This document shows positions 19,230 to 29,134 of a stretch of 64,000 nt of DNA, one piece after another. A program made the position numbers and the translations under genes. Source of the DNA: Hyphomicrobiales bacterium (GTDB lineage: Bacteria; Pseudomonadota; Alphaproteobacteria; Rhizobiales; Rhizobiaceae); contig UCJD01000013.1 in NCBI GenBank assembly GCA_900472605.1, positions 1 through 64,000 of the forward strand. The letters are read 5' to 3'. A model generated the notes under the pieces. That model was not told where the DNA came from, did not search any database, and saw only the letters and a program-made list of their open reading frames with translations. Positions within the stretch are counted from its first letter, which is position 1. Each line of letters opens with the position of its first letter.

Positions 19230-20075
19230 TTAGGACCCGAGCAGGAGTTTCTTGCCGGCTTGCGAAATCCACGAGCCCTGATTTTCACGCGGCTCGGCGC
19301 CGTTGTTCTTCAGCAGCTTGTAGGAATCCGCGTACCACTGGCTGTCAGGATAATTGTGGCCGAGAACGGCAGCGGCCGTCTGGGCTTCCTCGACGATACC
19401 CATCGCATAATAGGCCTCGACCAGGCGAGCGAGCGCTTCTTCGATCTGGTTGGTGGCCGGATATTTTTCGACGACGATGCGGAAGCGCGAGATGGCGGCA
19501 AGGTATTCCTTGCGCTCCATGTAGTAGCGGCCGATCTGCATTTCCTTGCCGGCGAGCTGGTCGCGGGCAAAGCGGATCTTCGCCTGCGCGTCGTCGACAT
19601 ATTCGGAATCGGGATAGTTGTCGATCACCGCCTGCATAGCCTCGACGGTCCTCGCGGCAGCGCGCTGATCCTGCGTCACATCGACGATCTGCTTCGAATA
19701 GGTCAGGCCGATCAGATACTGCACATAGGCAGCGTCCTTGGACTTCGGATACTGCGCCATGTAGCGATTGCCGGAAGCCAGCGCTTCGTCGAGGCGGCCC
19801 TGGCGGTACTTCACGAAAGTGCTCATCACGAGACCCTTGCGGGCCCATTCCGAGAACGGGTTCTCGCGGTCGATCGAATCGAACTTGCGCGCGGCTTCCG
19901 CCATGTTGCCGGCCTTCATGTTGGCCAGACCCTGATTGTAGAGAACATCAGGCGGATCGCTCTGCAGGCCGAGCTTGGTAATATCGATATCGGGGTCCGA
20001 TTGGCATCCGGAAATCAAGGCACCTGCGCTCAGCACCAGGAGCGATGCGAACAAAGCACGCGCTGTCTTCATCAT
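19230..20075 (-). CDS. bamD: Outer membrane protein assembly factor BamD
   Basis: A 281-residue lipoprotein of the BAM complex that inserts beta-barrel proteins in the outer membrane. The signal peptide ends in the lipobox LISGC. TPR-type repeats follow ([41 protein letters not shown]), and the body shows the conserved [13 protein letters not shown] block. Two adjacent ATG codons (20075, 20072) are possible. It lies between lpxC and recN, as in other alphaproteobacteria. Confidence 0.95.
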   Translation of the reverse strand: MMKTARALFASLLVLSAGALISGCQSDPDIDITKLGLQSDPPDVLYNQGLANMKAGNMAEAARKFDSIDRENPFSEWARKGLVMSTFVKYRQGRLDEALASGNRYMAQYPKSKDAAYVQYLIGLTYSKQIVDVTQDQRAAARTVEAMQAVIDNYPDSEYVDDAQAKIRFARDQLAGKEMQIGRYYMERKEYLAAISRFRIVVEKYPATNQIEEALARLVEAYYAMGIVEEAQTAAAVLGHNYPDSQWYADSYKLLKNNGAEPRENQGSWISQAGKKLLLGS

Positions 20076-20323
20076 ACTTTCAGACCCTGCATAACCCATC
20101 GGAACATCCCAAGAGCCGCCATCCCTCAACGGCAGCCACGCCTCGCTGGCGTTTCTAGCCACAAATGCATGGCCAGAGCAACGCATTGATGATGCATTAA
20201 CGCATTTTTGTGGCGGCCCCGCCGATAATCGTCTGTTTTGTCCGGATAATCCCCGATTATGCCCAGCTAAATATTTGCCAGGAAAGGTCTATCGGGAATC
20301 ACGCCTGCCTGCCGCACATAAAG

Positions 20324-20347
20324 AAACCGCCCCCCGAAGGAGGCGGC
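20324..20347 (-). terminator. Terminator downstream of lpxC
   Basis: The stem CCGCCCCC / GGAGGCGG (with one mismatch) surrounds a GAA loop and, on the minus strand, is followed by TTTCTTT. It lies about 25 bases after the lpxC stop. Confidence 0.65.
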
Positions 20348-20371
20348 CCTGGCCTAGTAATGCGACGGAGG

Positions 20372-21328
20372 TCAAGCCGACCAGGGAGCAAATTCAGGTG
20401 CGTTGACGCGAATGAAATCGCGCGGCGCGACACGCTGGCGCGGCGCCGATGTCTCGACGACCTCGTAGGCACTGGGGTCGCTGAGCAGCGCCTTCAGCGC
20501 ATTGGCGTTCATCTTGTGGCCGCCGCGATAGGAGCGGTAGCATCCGATGAACGGTGCGCCGGCAAGCGAAAGGTCGCCGACGGCATCGAGCGTCTTGTGA
20601 CGCACGAACTCGTCCTTGGCGTAGCGCAGGCCTTCGACGTTGATGACAGTGTGGTCGTCGGAGATGACGACCGAGTTTTCCAGCGACGAACCGAGCGCAT
20701 GGCCGGAAGCCCACAGGCGTTCGACATCGCGCATGAAGCCGAAGGTGCGCGCACGCGACAGTTCCGACTTGAAGACGGATGCCGTCATGTCGCCTTCCCA
20801 CTTCTGGCGGCCGATCAGTGGCGTGTCGAAATCGATCTCGACTTCGAAGCGCATGCCGTCATAGGGGCGAAACTCGCTCCAAGAACCGCCGTGCTCGATG
20901 CGAACCGGCTTGGTGATGCGGATGTAGCGGCGCTTGACGCCGAGCGATACGAGACCCACCTGCTCGATGGCGTCGATGAAGGGCATCGAGCTGCCATCCA
21001 TGATCGGCATTTCGGCGCCGTCGACTTCGATGACGACGTTGTCGAGACCAAGCGCGTAGACGGCGGCCATCACATGTTCGATCGTCGCGACAGAGCGCGC
21101 CGGAGAAAAGCCGAGAACGGTGCACAGGTCGGTGTTGCCGACCTGCGAGGAAACAGCGCGAAGCTCGGTGACTTCGCCGTTGTCATGCATGCGATTGAAC
21201 ACGACACCAGTGTCGGCTTCAGCGGGGTTGAAGGTAATCGAAACGTCAGCACCGGAATGAACGCCGATCCCGGAAAGAGAGACCGGGCGCGATACCGTCG
21301 TTTGAAAACCCAACATGCCAATAACCAT
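20372..21328 (-). CDS. lpxC: UDP-3-O-acyl-N-acetylglucosamine deacetylase
   Basis: A 318-residue zinc enzyme that commits UDP-GlcNAc to lipid A synthesis. Zinc ligands and catalytic residues are in IEHVMAAVYAL (His), RHKTLDAVGDL (His and Asp) and GHKMNANALKAL (His). The N-terminus LGFQTTVSRPVSLSGIGVHSG matches LpxC. ATG 21328 is preferred because AAGGCAAG lies upstream; ATG 21316 is an alternative. Its position just after ftsZ ties outer membrane synthesis to the division cluster. Confidence 0.96.
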   Translation of the reverse strand: MVIGMLGFQTTVSRPVSLSGIGVHSGADVSITFNPAEADTGVVFNRMHDNGEVTELRAVSSQVGNTDLCTVLGFSPARSVATIEHVMAAVYALGLDNVVIEVDGAEMPIMDGSSMPFIDAIEQVGLVSLGVKRRYIRITKPVRIEHGGSWSEFRPYDGMRFEVEIDFDTPLIGRQKWEGDMTASVFKSELSRARTFGFMRDVERLWASGHALGSSLENSVVISDDHTVINVEGLRYAKDEFVRHKTLDAVGDLSLAGAPFIGCYRSYRGGHKMNANALKALLSDPSAYEVVETSAPRQRVAPRDFIRVNAPEFAPWSA

Positions 21329-21616
21329 TAATCTTGCCTTTATTATCCCTGGCGATCCGCTACGACCCGTATGCCGAAACTCATCCGCCAAGGCTTATTC
21401 TCTCCATCGCAGTGCTGCGTCAAGGCGCACGTAGACGGTTTGTCAGCCCATACATACGTGTGCCCGCGCTGCAATCCAAATCACTGTTTCTTTCGCTTTG
21501 TTACGAAAGCATGCACTTGAAATCACAAGGCAATCAGGCGCAAATCGGAGTGCCTGATACAACAATGCCCGGGAGCGAACTCCCGGGCTGTTTCGTGGCG
21601 ATTCTAGGCGCTTCTA

Positions 21617-23338
21617 TCAGTTCGACTGGCGGCGAAGGAAGGCCGGAATTTCGAGCTGATCGTCTTCCTGCATCATGCGGGCCTGCGGTACGGCGCGGCC
21701 CTGATCGTCCAGGTTTCCGCGACGTGGCGCATAGAGGCTTGCTTCCGGAGACAGCGGGCGACGCTGCTGCGAGGAGGCTGCCGGAGCCGACGTCATCTCA
21801 GGCGCGACTTCCTCTTCGCGGCGACCAAGCGAGTTGGTGATCCGCTTCAGGAGGCCCATCGGACCGCGCTCTTCATGCGCATGCGACACCGGTGCCGGCT
21901 GCGAACGATGATCGATCTCGGCCTGAACGACCGGCGGGAAGTCCTCGACCTTCGGCATGCGGACCGGCTGCTGCTGCATCACAGGAGCAGGCTGCTGCAT
22001 GACCGGCGCCGGCTGATGCATGACTGGCTGCGGAGCCGGCTGCTGCATCACGGGTGCCTGCTGCTGGACCGGAGCCGGACGGATGACCGGGGCAGCCTCA
22101 GGAGCAGCGAAGATCTTCGACTGCGGGCGGAAGGTTTCCTGCGGAGCAGGCTGCTGGTGAACCGGGGCAGCCGCGCGCGGGGCGTGGATGTCGAGTTCGC
22201 GTTCCATTTCGGCTTCAGCCATGCGGATGGTCTGGGCGATCTGGTCGGCCTTCGGTGCCTGCTGCATGACAGGTGCAGGCTGGACTGCGGCCGGCGCCGG
22301 AGCAACGGCCGCGGAAGGACGGATAATCGGCTTCTGGACCGGCTGGAAGGTCTTGCCGGCGTCCTGGTTCATCGCACGGTCGATACCGGTTGCGACGACG
22401 GAGACGCGGATGATGCCTTCAAGCGATTCGTCGAAGGTCGCGCCGAGGATGATGTTCGCATCCGGATCGACTTCTTCGCGGATGCGGGTTGCTGCTTCGT
22501 CGACTTCGAACAGGGTAAGGTCGCGACCGCCGGTGATGGAGATCAGCAGGCCCTGTGCGCCCTTCATCGACGTCTCGTCGAGCAGCGGGTTGGCGATCGC
22601 GGCTTCTGCAGCCTGCATCGCGCGGCCCTGGCCCGAAGCCTCGCCGGTACCCATCATCGCGCGGCCCATTTCGCGCATGACCGAACGGACGTCGGCGAAG
22701 TCGAGGTTGATGAGACCTTCCTTCACCATCAGGTCGGTGATGCAGGCGACACCCGAGTAGAGAACCTGGTCGGCCATCGCGAATGCGTCGGCGAAGGTCG
22801 TCTTGTCGTTTGCGATACGGAACAGGTTCTGGTTCGGAATGACGATCAGCGTGTCGACCGACTTCTGCAGTTCCTGGATGCCCGCTTCGGCCAGACGCAT
22901 GCGGCGACCGCCTTCGAAGTGGAACGGCTTGGTCACGACGCCAACCGTCAGGATGCCCTTGTTGCGGGCGGCCTGGGCAACAACAGGAGCCGCACCGGTA
23001 CCGGTGCCGCCGCCCATGCCGGCAGTGACGAAACACATGTGGGTGCCGTTCAGGTGATCGACGATTTCGTCGATGCATTCTTCAGCAGCTGCACGGCCGA
23101 CTTCCGGCTGCGAACCCGCGCCGAGACCTTCGGTGACGCTGGCGCCGAGCTGGATGATGCGCTCTGCCTTGGTCATCGTCAGTGCCTGGGCATCCGTGTT
23201 GGCAACGACGAAGTCGACGCCCTGGAGACCAGCGGAGATCATGTTGTTGACAGCGTTGCCACCGCCACCGCCGACGCCGAACACAGTAATGCGCGGCTTC
23301 AGCTCAGTGATATCTGGCGTATGCAGCTTGATAGTCAT
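21617..23338 (-). CDS. ftsZ: Cell division protein FtsZ with long proline/glutamine-rich linker
   Basis: A 573-residue tubulin-like GTPase that forms the division ring. The GTP signature GGGTGTG is at residues 109-115, the N-terminal glycine loop is [12 protein letters not shown], and the T7 synergy loop is [11 protein letters not shown]. After about residue 325 comes a long disordered linker with repeats of QPAPVM(Q/H), then the conserved C-terminal peptide [12 protein letters not shown] that binds FtsA. Such a linker is typical of alphaproteobacterial FtsZ. The start has AAGGAACGGG upstream. It follows ftsA by 57 bases. Confidence 0.98.
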   Translation of the reverse strand: MTIKLHTPDITELKPRITVFGVGGGGGNAVNNMISAGLQGVDFVVANTDAQALTMTKAERIIQLGASVTEGLGAGSQPEVGRAAAEECIDEIVDHLNGTHMCFVTAGMGGGTGTGAAPVVAQAARNKGILTVGVVTKPFHFEGGRRMRLAEAGIQELQKSVDTLIVIPNQNLFRIANDKTTFADAFAMADQVLYSGVACITDLMVKEGLINLDFADVRSVMREMGRAMMGTGEASGQGRAMQAAEAAIANPLLDETSMKGAQGLLISITGGRDLTLFEVDEAATRIREEVDPDANIILGATFDESLEGIIRVSVVATGIDRAMNQDAGKTFQPVQKPIIRPSAAVAPAPAAVQPAPVMQQAPKADQIAQTIRMAEAEMERELDIHAPRAAAPVHQQPAPQETFRPQSKIFAAPEAAPVIRPAPVQQQAPVMQQPAPQPVMHQPAPVMQQPAPVMQQQPVRMPKVEDFPPVVQAEIDHRSQPAPVSHAHEERGPMGLLKRITNSLGRREEEVAPEMTSAPAASSQQRRPLSPEASLYAPRRGNLDDQGRAVPQARMMQEDDQLEIPAFLRRQSN

Positions 23339-23395
23339 GGTACCCGTTCCTTCTCTTTATGGCCGCATCGCCACGCCGGCCAATTCACTCAATTT

Positions 23396-24727
23396 CTAGA
23401 AGCTTTCCTTCAGCCACTGGCCCATCCGGGCGAAGCGGCTGCTATTTCCGCCAAGCGACATGAGCAGACCGCTCTGTGACGCATGTGTTTCCTGGTCCGC
23501 AACCTGCGGATAGATCATCAGGCCAACCGCCGTCGAAAAGGCCGGACCCTTGGCCGCCGTCGGCAGTCCCGAGACGCCCATCGGGCGGCCGATACGGACG
23601 TTGCGGGCAAGGATCTTGCGGGCAACGTCGGCAAGGCCGGTCAGCTGGCTTGCGCCGCCTGTCAGCACGACGCGCTTACCGACGATCGGGCTGAAGCCCG
23701 AGCGCTGGATACGGTCGCGAATGAGTTCCATCGTTTCCTCGATGCGGGCGCTGACGATCCGCGACACCAGTGCGCGCGGCACCTGCGTCGGCAGATCTCG
23801 GTCGTCCTCGCCGATCGGCGGGATCGAGATCATCTCGCGCTCATCGGAGGAATTCGGCATGGCCGAGGCATGAACCACCTTCAGACGCTCAGCGTCCTCG
23901 ATGCGGGTCGACAGGCCACGCGCCAGATCGGTGGTGACGTGGTGGCCGCCGAGACCGACGGCATCCGTGTGCACCAGCTTGCCTTCGGCAAAAACCGAGA
24001 TCGTCGTCGTGCCGCCGCCCATGTCGATCGCCGCACAGCCGAGTTCGACTTCGTCGTCGACCAGGGCCGCAAGACCGGAAGCGTAAGGCGTCGCGACGAT
24101 GCCTTCGACAGACAGATGCGCGCGATTGACGCTGAGCTCGAGGTTCTTGAGAGCCGTGCGCTCGGCCGTCACGACATGCATATCGACGCCGAGAACGTCA
24201 CCATACATGGACAACGGATCGCGGATACCGCGTTCGCCGTCCAGCGAGAAGCCGGTGGCCAGCGAGTGAAGCACGGCGCGATCCTGGCGCAGCGATTGCT
24301 GGCAGGCGGCCGACAGCACCTTCTTCAGATCGTTCAGCTCGACTTCCTGGCCGCCGAGATCGATGGTGGCGGTGTAGATGTCGCTGGTGAGGCGGCCGGC
24401 CGTCAGGTTGACGATCAGGCTCTCGACGGTGAGACCCGCCATGCGCTCTGCGGCATCGACCGCGAGCCGGATGACGCTCTCGAGTGCATCGAGATCCGAG
24501 ATCGCGCCGGTCTTGATACCGCGCGACCGCTGATGGCCGATGCCGATGATTTCGATGTTGTGCGTGCGACCGGGGAGTATCTGGCTCTCCTCGCGCGGCG
24601 TCAGCCGGCCGATCATGCAGACGACTTTCGTCGAACCGATATCGAGCACGGAAACGACATGCGACCGCTTGGACGAAAGCGGCTTCAGGCGCGGCAATCC
24701 AAAATGGGACGAACCGAACAAGCTCAT
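23396..24727 (-). CDS. ftsA: Cell division protein FtsA
   Basis: A 443-residue actin-like ATPase that anchors FtsZ filaments to the membrane. Phosphate-binding blocks are VLDIGSTKVVCMIG near the N-terminus and AIDMGGGTTTISVF in the middle, with the SHS2-insert region between them. The adenosine motif is VVLTGGASQLTGL, and the C-terminus ends in a short amphipathic stretch RMGQWLKESF. Its ATG overlaps the ftsQ stop by four bases. Confidence 0.97.
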   Translation of the reverse strand: MSLFGSSHFGLPRLKPLSSKRSHVVSVLDIGSTKVVCMIGRLTPREESQILPGRTHNIEIIGIGHQRSRGIKTGAISDLDALESVIRLAVDAAERMAGLTVESLIVNLTAGRLTSDIYTATIDLGGQEVELNDLKKVLSAACQQSLRQDRAVLHSLATGFSLDGERGIRDPLSMYGDVLGVDMHVVTAERTALKNLELSVNRAHLSVEGIVATPYASGLAALVDDEVELGCAAIDMGGGTTTISVFAEGKLVHTDAVGLGGHHVTTDLARGLSTRIEDAERLKVVHASAMPNSSDEREMISIPPIGEDDRDLPTQVPRALVSRIVSARIEETMELIRDRIQRSGFSPIVGKRVVLTGGASQLTGLADVARKILARNVRIGRPMGVSGLPTAAKGPAFSTAVGLMIYPQVADQETHASQSGLLMSLGGNSSRFARMGQWLKESF

Positions 24728-25656
24728 ATATTCTGCCCCGCCTTCTTCAAATCCTTGGTACGCTGATCGAGAACAAGCTGACGGCGCGCCATGGCTTCAG
24801 GCGTCAGTTGGATGGCCATGCGATCGGCAAGACGCAGATCGACGGCCGCGATATCGCGATCGAGAAGCGCCTGATCGCTATTGAATTTCGAAAGGCGCGC
24901 CAGCGCCTGGTCGACATCGTCTTCCGGCAACTTGACGACGACGCCATTGTCCATGTGCAGATCCCAGCGACGGCCGGAGACCCAGACATAGGCCTTCACG
25001 CGCGCCTTGATATCGGGCCACTTGGAAAACGCGTCCGCGAGCGACGCGGCAGCCACTTCAGCACCGCGACCGACAACGAGCGGAAGCTGCGAAAACTTGT
25101 TGTCGCGAAGCGGCGCGATGACCGCCCCACCCTTCTCGACCAGCGAGAGCTCGACGCCATGCTGCCAGATCGCGTAGGCTTCGCGCTCCTTGAGCTTCAC
25201 CTCGATCGTCTTGGGATAAACCTTGCGAACATCGACGCTCTCGACCCAGGGTAGCTTCGCGATCTTCTGACGCGCCGCATCCACATCGAGCGCCACGAGC
25301 GAGGTCGTGCCGTCGAGACCGATCAGCTGAAGGATATCGATTTCGGAGGTCTCGGAGTTGCCGGACACTTTCACGTCCTCGACGGCAAAGCCGGCGGCAG
25401 CCGTCGTCGCCTGGGCAACAACTTCCGTGTGACCACCGAGAGACATACCGTAGAAGCCGGTCGCAGCGAAGAACGCCAGCGCCGACACCGTGCCCGTATG
25501 GGCAGGAATATAGATGCGGCCGCTGCCAAGACTGACAAGGAAGCGGACGACGCGGCGCAGTGGCCGCGGGAGCACGATGCGCCCATCGCCTTCAGCATAG
25601 GAAGGCTCGGCTTGATGGCTTGGGCGCCCCATCCTTTTGACCGTTACCGAGAACAA
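24724..25656 (-). CDS. ftsQ: Cell division protein FtsQ
   Basis: A 310-residue bitopic divisome protein. A cytoplasmic N-terminus is followed by a transmembrane helix (about residues 53-72), the POTRA domain ([20 protein letters not shown]) and the FtsQ beta domain ([20 protein letters not shown]). The start is taken as TTG 25656, because GGAGGA lies six bases upstream, inside the 3' end of ddl; the first in-frame ATG (25632) has no proper site. The gene overlaps ddl by 13 bases and ftsA by 4. Confidence 0.93.
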   Translation of the reverse strand: MFSVTVKRMGRPSHQAEPSYAEGDGRIVLPRPLRRVVRFLVSLGSGRIYIPAHTGTVSALAFFAATGFYGMSLGGHTEVVAQATTAAAGFAVEDVKVSGNSETSEIDILQLIGLDGTTSLVALDVDAARQKIAKLPWVESVDVRKVYPKTIEVKLKEREAYAIWQHGVELSLVEKGGAVIAPLRDNKFSQLPLVVGRGAEVAAASLADAFSKWPDIKARVKAYVWVSGRRWDLHMDNGVVVKLPEDDVDQALARLSKFNSDQALLDRDIAAVDLRLADRMAIQLTPEAMARRQLVLDQRTKDLKKAGQNI

Positions 25657-26570
25657 GAAGCGTCCTCCACCATCCAACGAAGAAATTCACCAAACGAGTA
25701 GCCGGCATGACCGGCCATTTCGGGCACAAGCGATGTTGGAGTCATGCCTGGCTGAGTATTGATCTCCAGCCAGATGATTTCGCCGTCTTCGGAGAAGCGA
25801 TCGTCATACCGAAAATCCGACCGACTCACTCCACGGCAACCAATTGCTTGATGCGCCCTTAGCGACAATGATTGTATTTTTTGGTAAATATTCGGTGAAA
25901 TTTTCGCCGGGATGACGTGTTTCGAGCCACCGGCCACATACTTGGAATCATAGTCATAGAAGCTGTGACCCTGCGGAACGATCTCGGTAACCCCGAGCAC
26001 AGTGTCGCCCATCACGCCGCAGGTCAGCTCGCGCCCGTGAACGTAACGCTCGACGAGAACTTCCTCGCCATACTTCCATTCGGCCGAGCCGATGATCTGC
26101 GGCGGACGCGACTGGTCCTCCTGCACGATGACAACCCCAAAGCTCGACCCCTCGCGCACCGGCTTCACCACATAAGGTGGCTTCATCGGATGCTCGGAAG
26201 GAAATTCGAAGCGGTTGACCACCTGCGACTGCGCGACCGGAATGCCGGCGGCGGCGGCAACACCCTTGGCCTTGCTCTTGTCCATGGCGAGCGCCGAGGC
26301 GAGAACGCCGGAATGCGTGTAGGGAATTTCGAGATATTCGAGGATGCCCTGGATCAACCCATCCTCGCCGAATGGCCCGTGCAGCGCATTGAAGGCCACG
26401 TCGGGGCGCAGCACCGAAAGCTTGGCGGACACATCGCGATCGACATCGATACGGGTAACCTGGAAGCCTTCAGCCTCGAGAGCATCCGCGCACGCCGCCC
26501 CGGAAGACAGGCTGACAGGCCTCTCCGAGGAAAATCCGCCCATAAGGACAGCGACATGCTTGCGACTCAT
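25644..26570 (-). CDS. ddl: D-alanine--D-alanine ligase
   Basis: A 308-residue ATP-grasp enzyme making the D-Ala-D-Ala dipeptide of peptidoglycan. Recognisable blocks are [19 protein letters not shown] at the N-terminus, [15 protein letters not shown] (the omega/phosphate loop), GSSFGVVIV and the Mg-binding [21 protein letters not shown] 26570 has GGGGGT upstream; the frame is open 68 codons further but that part is not family-like. It is the first gene of the ddl-ftsQ-ftsA-ftsZ block, so the promoter must lie in 26571-26755. Confidence 0.96.
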   Translation of the reverse strand: MSRKHVAVLMGGFSSERPVSLSSGAACADALEAEGFQVTRIDVDRDVSAKLSVLRPDVAFNALHGPFGEDGLIQGILEYLEIPYTHSGVLASALAMDKSKAKGVAAAAGIPVAQSQVVNRFEFPSEHPMKPPYVVKPVREGSSFGVVIVQEDQSRPPQIIGSAEWKYGEEVLVERYVHGRELTCGVMGDTVLGVTEIVPQGHSFYDYDSKYVAGGSKHVIPAKISPNIYQKIQSLSLRAHQAIGCRGVSRSDFRYDDRFSEDGEIIWLEINTQPGMTPTSLVPEMAGHAGYSFGEFLRWMVEDASCSR

Positions 26571-26675
26571 AGATACCCCCAAAATAATCCGTACCCTGCA
26601 TTCCAAGGCTTGCACCAAGCTGGCTTTCTTCCGAATCTGGCTCGCCTGGCACACGTGTATTAGAGCAGCATTATA

Positions 26676-26702
26676 GTTAACGAAGCGTTTACTTTCGTTA
26701 AC
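26676..26702. promoter_or_regulatory. Perfect inverted repeat upstream of ddl, with a CtrA-like box
   Basis: GTTAACGAA and TTCGTTAAC are separated by nine bases. The left part also reads TTAA-N7-TTTA, one base off the CtrA consensus TTAA-N7-TTAA. It sits about 106 bases before the ddl start and 54 bases from the aqpZ terminator, the right place for an operator of the ddl-ftsQAZ transcript. Confidence 0.45.
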
Positions 26703-26755
26703 CTCCGGCCTTCGAAGGCACGAATTGGCACACAACCAGGGCAAGCCAAAAACGC

Positions 26756-26785
26756 AAAAACCCCGCAACGCCAAGCGCTACGGGG
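26756..26785 (-). terminator. Terminator after aqpZ
   Basis: On the minus strand CCCCGTAGCGC and GCGTTGCGGGG form the stem, followed by TTTTT. It isolates aqpZ from the ddl transcript. Confidence 0.8.
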
Positions 26786-26810
26786 CCTTCGTCAAAGCGA
26801 AGCAAAAAGT

Positions 26811-27497
26811 TTAAGCGTCTTCGCCAACCGCCTTCCAGGCGAGCCCGCCAAGCACGCCGCCCGCAATCGGCGCCAGCCAGAACAGCCATAGCTGCTGCAG
26901 GGCCCAACCGCCGACGAACAACGCCTGCCCTGTCGAGCGCGCCGGGTTTACCGACGTATTGGTGACTGGGATGGAGATCAGATGGATCAGCGTCAACGCC
27001 AGCCCGATCGCGATCGGCGCAAAGCCGGCGGGAACACGGCTGCTGGTGGCGCCGAGAATGATGAAGATGAAAAATCCGCTTAGAAGCACTTCGATGACAA
27101 GCGCAGATGACAGCGAAAATCCGCCCGGCGAATGATCGCCATAGCCATTGGCCGCGAACCCGCCAAGCTCGAAACCCGCCTTGCCGCTGACCACGACATA
27201 GAGCATCGCCGCCGCCCCGATCGCCCCCAGCACCTGCACGACGATATAGGGCAGCAGGCGGCCGGGCGGCAGCTTACCCGCGATGGTCAGCCCGACAGAG
27301 ACAGCAGGGTTGAAATGCCCCCCGGAAATGCCGCCGACAGCATAGGCCATGGTCAGTACCGTCAGGCCGAATGCCATGGCGACACCGACGAAGCCAATTC
27401 CAAGTTCCGGAAACGCAGCGGCAAGCACGGCACTGCCGCAGCCACCAAACACCAGCCAGAAAGTGCCAAGAAATTCTGCAACAAGACTTTTCTGCAT
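26811..27497 (-). CDS. aqpZ: Aquaporin Z
   Basis: A 228-residue six-helix water channel. The two half-helix motifs are [13 protein letters not shown] (about residues 59-71) and [14 protein letters not shown] (about 180-193). The aromatic/arginine filter fits a water-selective AqpZ rather than a glycerol facilitator, as NPA is followed by V and R and the protein lacks the GlpF-type insertions. GGGAGGGAAAT precedes the ATG. It sits inside the break in the dcw cluster and has its own terminator. Confidence 0.93.
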   Translation of the reverse strand: MQKSLVAEFLGTFWLVFGGCGSAVLAAAFPELGIGFVGVAMAFGLTVLTMAYAVGGISGGHFNPAVSVGLTIAGKLPPGRLLPYIVVQVLGAIGAAAMLYVVVSGKAGFELGGFAANGYGDHSPGGFSLSSALVIEVLLSGFFIFIILGATSSRVPAGFAPIAIGLALTLIHLISIPVTNTSVNPARSTGQALFVGGWALQQLWLFWLAPIAGGVLGGLAWKAVGEDA

Positions 27498-27712
27498 ATT
27501 TCCCTCCCACCCCTACAATCAGGGGACTTATAGGAAATCCGCTATTTATTGAGTACGGTCAAGAACAGCTGCAGCTGATGTTTCTGGCTCGAAAAGCCCA
27601 CGCTGTCGTTTTTGTCCGTTTATTGCGCATTTGGCATTTGCGCCGAATTAAAATTGCGTTATGAGCGCCATGCCTCCCAAGGCATTCAACTGAAATCCCG
27701 ATTGGAATGAAA

Positions 27713-29017
27713 ATGTCAGACGCGATATCAAGAGTATCGCCGACAGCCGCTTCATCGAACAGTGCACAGCTCAACTCGCCGGCACGCGTTCTGATCGCGA
27801 GCGTCGTCGGCACCACCATCGAATTCTTCGACTTCTACGTATACGCGACAGCGGCCGTGCTGGTCTTCCCGACGCTGTTCTTCCCGAACAGCGATCCTAC
27901 GACCGCGCTGCTCGCCTCCTTCGCAACCTTCTCCATCGCCTTCTTCGCCCGTCCCCTCGGCGCCGTGGTCTTCGGCCACTTCGGCGACAGGATCGGACGC
28001 AAGACGACGCTGGTCGCAGCCCTGCTGACGATGGGTATCTCCACCGTCATCATCGGCCTGCTGCCATCTTATGAATCGATCGGCGTTATGGCACCTCTGC
28101 TGCTGGCGCTTTGCCGTTTCGGCCAGGGCTTCGGCCTCGGTGGCGAATGGGGCGGCGCAGTGCTGCTGGCGACGGAAAACGCGCCCGAGGGCAAGCGCAG
28201 CTGGTACGGTATGTTCCCGCAGCTCGGCGCACCGCTCGGCCTCTTCCTCTCCTCCGGCATCTTCTGGGTGCTGCTGCAGTTCATGCCGCAGGAACAGCTG
28301 CTGGCCTGGGGCTGGCGCGTGCCGTTCATCGCCTCGATCGTGCTGATCGTCATCGGCCTTTGGGTTCGCCTGTCGATCACCGAAACGCCTGATTTCCAGA
28401 AGGCCATCGACAAGCAGGAGCGCGTCGCCGTTCCGGTTGCCGAAGTCTTCCGCAAGCACAAGCGTAGCCTGTTCCTCGGCACCTTCGTGGCGCTCGCCAC
28501 CTTCGTGCTGTTCTACATCGGCTCGGCCTACCTGCTCTCCTACAACGTCAAGGTCCTGAAGATCCCGTTCCTCGACGCGCTCGAGATTCAGATGGTCGGC
28601 TCGATCTCCTTCGGTATCTTCATCCCCATTATCGGCAAGCTCGCCGAGCGCTTCGGGCGCCGCGAGATGCTGATCCTGACGACGGTGCTGATCGGCCTGT
28701 TCTCCTTCCTCCTGCCTGGCCTGATGGCCGGCGGCGAAGGCGGAATCCTGGTCTTCGCAATCGTCGCGATGGCCCTGATGGGCATGACCTACGGCCTCAT
28801 CGGCACGGCGCTCGCAGCGCCCTTCCCGACTGCCGTGCGATACACCGGCTCGTCGATCACCTTCAACCTCGCAGGCATCTTCGGCGCATCGCTGGCGCCC
28901 TATATCGCCACCTGGCTGCAGGCGAACTACGGCATGCTCTATGTCGGCTACTATCTCGGCCTTTCCGCCGTCATCACGCTGATCTGCATCCTGGCCTCGC
29001 GCCGCGACGAAGTCTGA
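27713..29017 (+). CDS. MHS-type MFS transporter (metabolite:H+ symporter)
   Basis: A 434-residue (436 if ATG 27707 is used) twelve-helix transporter of the ProP/ShiA/KgtP branch. The family signature is VVGTTIEFFDFYVYATAAVL at the first helix, then GHFGDRIGRKTTL at the loop 2-3 and CRFGQGFGLGGEWGGAVLL in helix 4. These proteins import carboxylates, shikimate or osmolytes with protons; the substrate here is unknown. It is a monocistronic plus-strand gene with its own terminator, embedded in the minus-strand dcw region. Confidence 0.88.
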   Translation: MSDAISRVSPTAASSNSAQLNSPARVLIASVVGTTIEFFDFYVYATAAVLVFPTLFFPNSDPTTALLASFATFSIAFFARPLGAVVFGHFGDRIGRKTTLVAALLTMGISTVIIGLLPSYESIGVMAPLLLALCRFGQGFGLGGEWGGAVLLATENAPEGKRSWYGMFPQLGAPLGLFLSSGIFWVLLQFMPQEQLLAWGWRVPFIASIVLIVIGLWVRLSITETPDFQKAIDKQERVAVPVAEVFRKHKRSLFLGTFVALATFVLFYIGSAYLLSYNVKVLKIPFLDALEIQMVGSISFGIFIPIIGKLAERFGRREMLILTTVLIGLFSFLLPGLMAGGEGGILVFAIVAMALMGMTYGLIGTALAAPFPTAVRYTGSSITFNLAGIFGASLAPYIATWLQANYGMLYVGYYLGLSAVITLICILASRRDEV

Positions 29018-29041
29018 TCGAAGCGTTCATCGCAAATTAGG

Positions 29042-29072
29042 GGCCGCGACGGGAAACCGCCGCGGCCTTTTT
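29042..29072 (+). terminator. Terminator after the MHS transporter
   Basis: The stem GGCCGCG / CGCGGCC is followed by TTTTT, 25 bases after the stop. Confidence 0.8.
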
Positions 29073-29134
29073 CGTTGTTGTCTGTTAACGCCCCGCCGCT
29101 ATTTTCGATGCGAGCAACTGCTGGGGAGAGACGA

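Noticed and set aside
21875..23479. 534-codon plus-strand frame opposite ftsZ
   Set aside because: Shadow of a strongly biased gene; the product is a low-complexity Arg/Asp/His-rich sequence, and ftsZ is certain.
23483..24766. 427-codon plus-strand frame opposite ftsA
   Set aside because: Same reason: antisense to a confident gene, no ribosome site, no known motif.
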